From positions 1,746,117-1,758,616 of the forward strand of contig CAUJGJ010000483.1 in NCBI GenBank assembly GCA_963170055.1: a DNA stretch of 12,500 nucleotides, given 5' to 3'. The notes under the pieces were generated by a model. The model was given only the letters and a program-made list of their open reading frames with translations, was not told the origin of the DNA and did not search any database. The stretch's first letter is position 1. Every line of letters starts with the position of its first letter. Of the stretch, positions 1-12,500 are shown in pieces. Source of the stretch: Halisarca cf. caerulea. Its lineage: Eukaryota; Porifera; Demospongiae; Chondrillida; Halisarcidae. The position numbers and the translations under genes were made by a program.

Positions 1-7923
<7,923 letters not shown>

Positions 7924-8002
7924 TTTGCCCGCCAAATCACTAACAATTACCGCACTTTGTCCACCGGCATAATGACGGCGAGGTAGCCGATGAGATTGCG
8001 TT
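7924..8002. promoter_or_regulatory. Shared bidirectional promoter between TEDC2-like gene and UCKL1
   Basis: Only 79 bp separate the two divergent start codons, so 5' leaders and core promoter must be compressed here or the leaders must overlap the opposite gene. There is no TATA box. On the - strand, TTTGGCGGGC (7936-7927) matches an E2F-type site and touches the TEDC2-like ATG. The block is GC/CpG-richer than its surroundings (CCGGC, ACGGCG). An E2F site would suit a centriole-duplication gene (inference). Confidence 0.6.

Positions 8003-8010
<8 letters not shown>
7972..8010 (+). promoter_or_regulatory. Two short upstream ORFs in UCKL1 leader
   Basis: ATG ACG GCG AGG TAG (7972-7986) and a six-codon ORF from 7990 whose TGA (8008-8010) overlaps the UCKL1 start codon at 8003. 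Either could lower initiation if transcription starts upstream of them. The start site is unknown. Confidence 0.35.
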
Positions 8011-11689
<3,679 letters not shown>

Positions 11690-12356
11690 TAACATGTGTG
11701 GATCACTCATAACGTGTGTGCATCACTCGTAATGTGTACGGATCACTTGTAATATGTATGGATCACTTGTAGTGTATGTGGATCACTCGTAATGTATGTG
11801 AATCACTCGCAGTGTGTGTGGATCACTCATAGTGTGTGTGGATCACTCGTAGTGTGTGTGGATCACTCGCAGTGTGGGTGGATCACTCGTAGTGTGTGTG
11901 GATCACTCGCAGTGTGTGTGGATCACTCATAGTGTGTGTGGATCTGTCGTAGTGTGTGTGGATCACTCGTAATGTGTGTGTGTGGATCTGTCGCAGTGTG
12001 TGTGGATCACTAGTAATGTTTGTGGATCACTTGTAGTGTGTGTGGATCACTCGTAGTGTGTGTGGATCACTCGTAGTGTGTGTGGATCACTTGTAATATG
12101 TACGGATCACTCGTAGTGTGTGTATCTGTCGTAGTGTGTGTGGATCACTGGTAGTGTGTGTGGATCACTCGTAATGTGTGTGTGTGGATCACTTGTAGTG
12201 TGTGTGGATCACTAGTAATGTTTGTGGATTACTTGTAATGTTTGTGGATTACTTGTAATGTGTGTGGATCACTCGTAGTGTGTGTGGATCACTCGTAGTG
12301 TGTATGGATCACTCGCAATGTGTGTGGATCACTTGTAATATGTACGGATCACTTGT
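11690..12356. repeat. 20-bp minisatellite, about 33 copies, UCKL1 intron 7
   Basis: The unit is GTGTGTGGATCACTCGTAGT with variants at the 3' half (TTGTAAT, CGCAGT) and some 24-bp units carrying extra GTGT. Every unit has GATC. It looks like an expansion out of a GT tract. Short open frames inside are artefacts. Confidence 0.97.
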
Positions 12357-12500
12357 TGAGCCTGTAAGGAGTACAGTCCCCACTCCCCTGTGGATTGCTA
12401 CAGGTATCACAGCAATCCCATTCTATGTATGTATGTATTGTACATTTAGGTAATGTTTGGAATGTTGTGTATATGTACATGTAGTTCTGTACCGTACCGT

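Noticed and set aside
11690..12356. CRISPR array
   Set aside because: The 20-bp units are directly adjacent without unique spacers, and the gene structure is eukaryotic.
12262..12453. 63-codon + open frame after UCKL1 exon 7
   Set aside because: Mostly the 20-bp minisatellite; does not contain the conserved segment expected next in UCKL1.

Overview
The window looks like nuclear DNA of an invertebrate animal. Coding exons are short, separated by GT-AG introns, and embedded in non-coding DNA packed with (CA)n/(GT)n tracts, minisatellites and small inverted-repeat elements. The texture, with many TACATGTA/GTACGTAC palindromes, reminds me of a sponge genome. That is an impression, not a proof. 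No tRNA, rRNA, operon or CRISPR array is visible.

Two genes lie head to head. On the + strand, seven exons from 8003 to 11662 encode the first 245 residues of an uridine-cytidine kinase-like protein (UCKL1). They cover the whole start of the kinase domain: P-loop, catalytic Asp, nucleoside-binding residues and Arg-rich lid. The rest of the kinase and the expected C-terminal UPRT-like domain lie beyond the right edge. All seven exons join in frame.

On the - strand, a chain of up to ten exons runs from an ATG at 7923 down to the left edge. All ten are compatible in intron phase and most have good splice sites. They give about 490 residues: an N-terminal helix, a Lys/Ser-rich middle and a C-terminal coiled-coil and hydrophobic part. 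From memory the ends resemble TEDC2, the tubulin epsilon and delta complex protein 2 of centrioles. I rate that identity as tentative.

The two ATGs are only 79 bp apart, so the genes must share one compact promoter, which holds an E2F-like site. The remaining sequence is mostly intron. Left to right it holds: candidate last exon (1-106); dinucleotide tracts (228-613); exons 9 and 8 (654-1025); a TA-flanked mini-transposon (1385-1583); a minisatellite of about 1 kb that starts exactly at a splice donor (1605-2645); exon 7; a near-perfect foldback (3134-3256) and other repeats; exons 6 to 2, with more mini-transposons; two neighbouring foldbacks (7143-7354); exon 1; the shared promoter; then UCKL1, with its introns full of GT tracts, a 50-bp tandem repeat and a 20-bp minisatellite (11690-12356).
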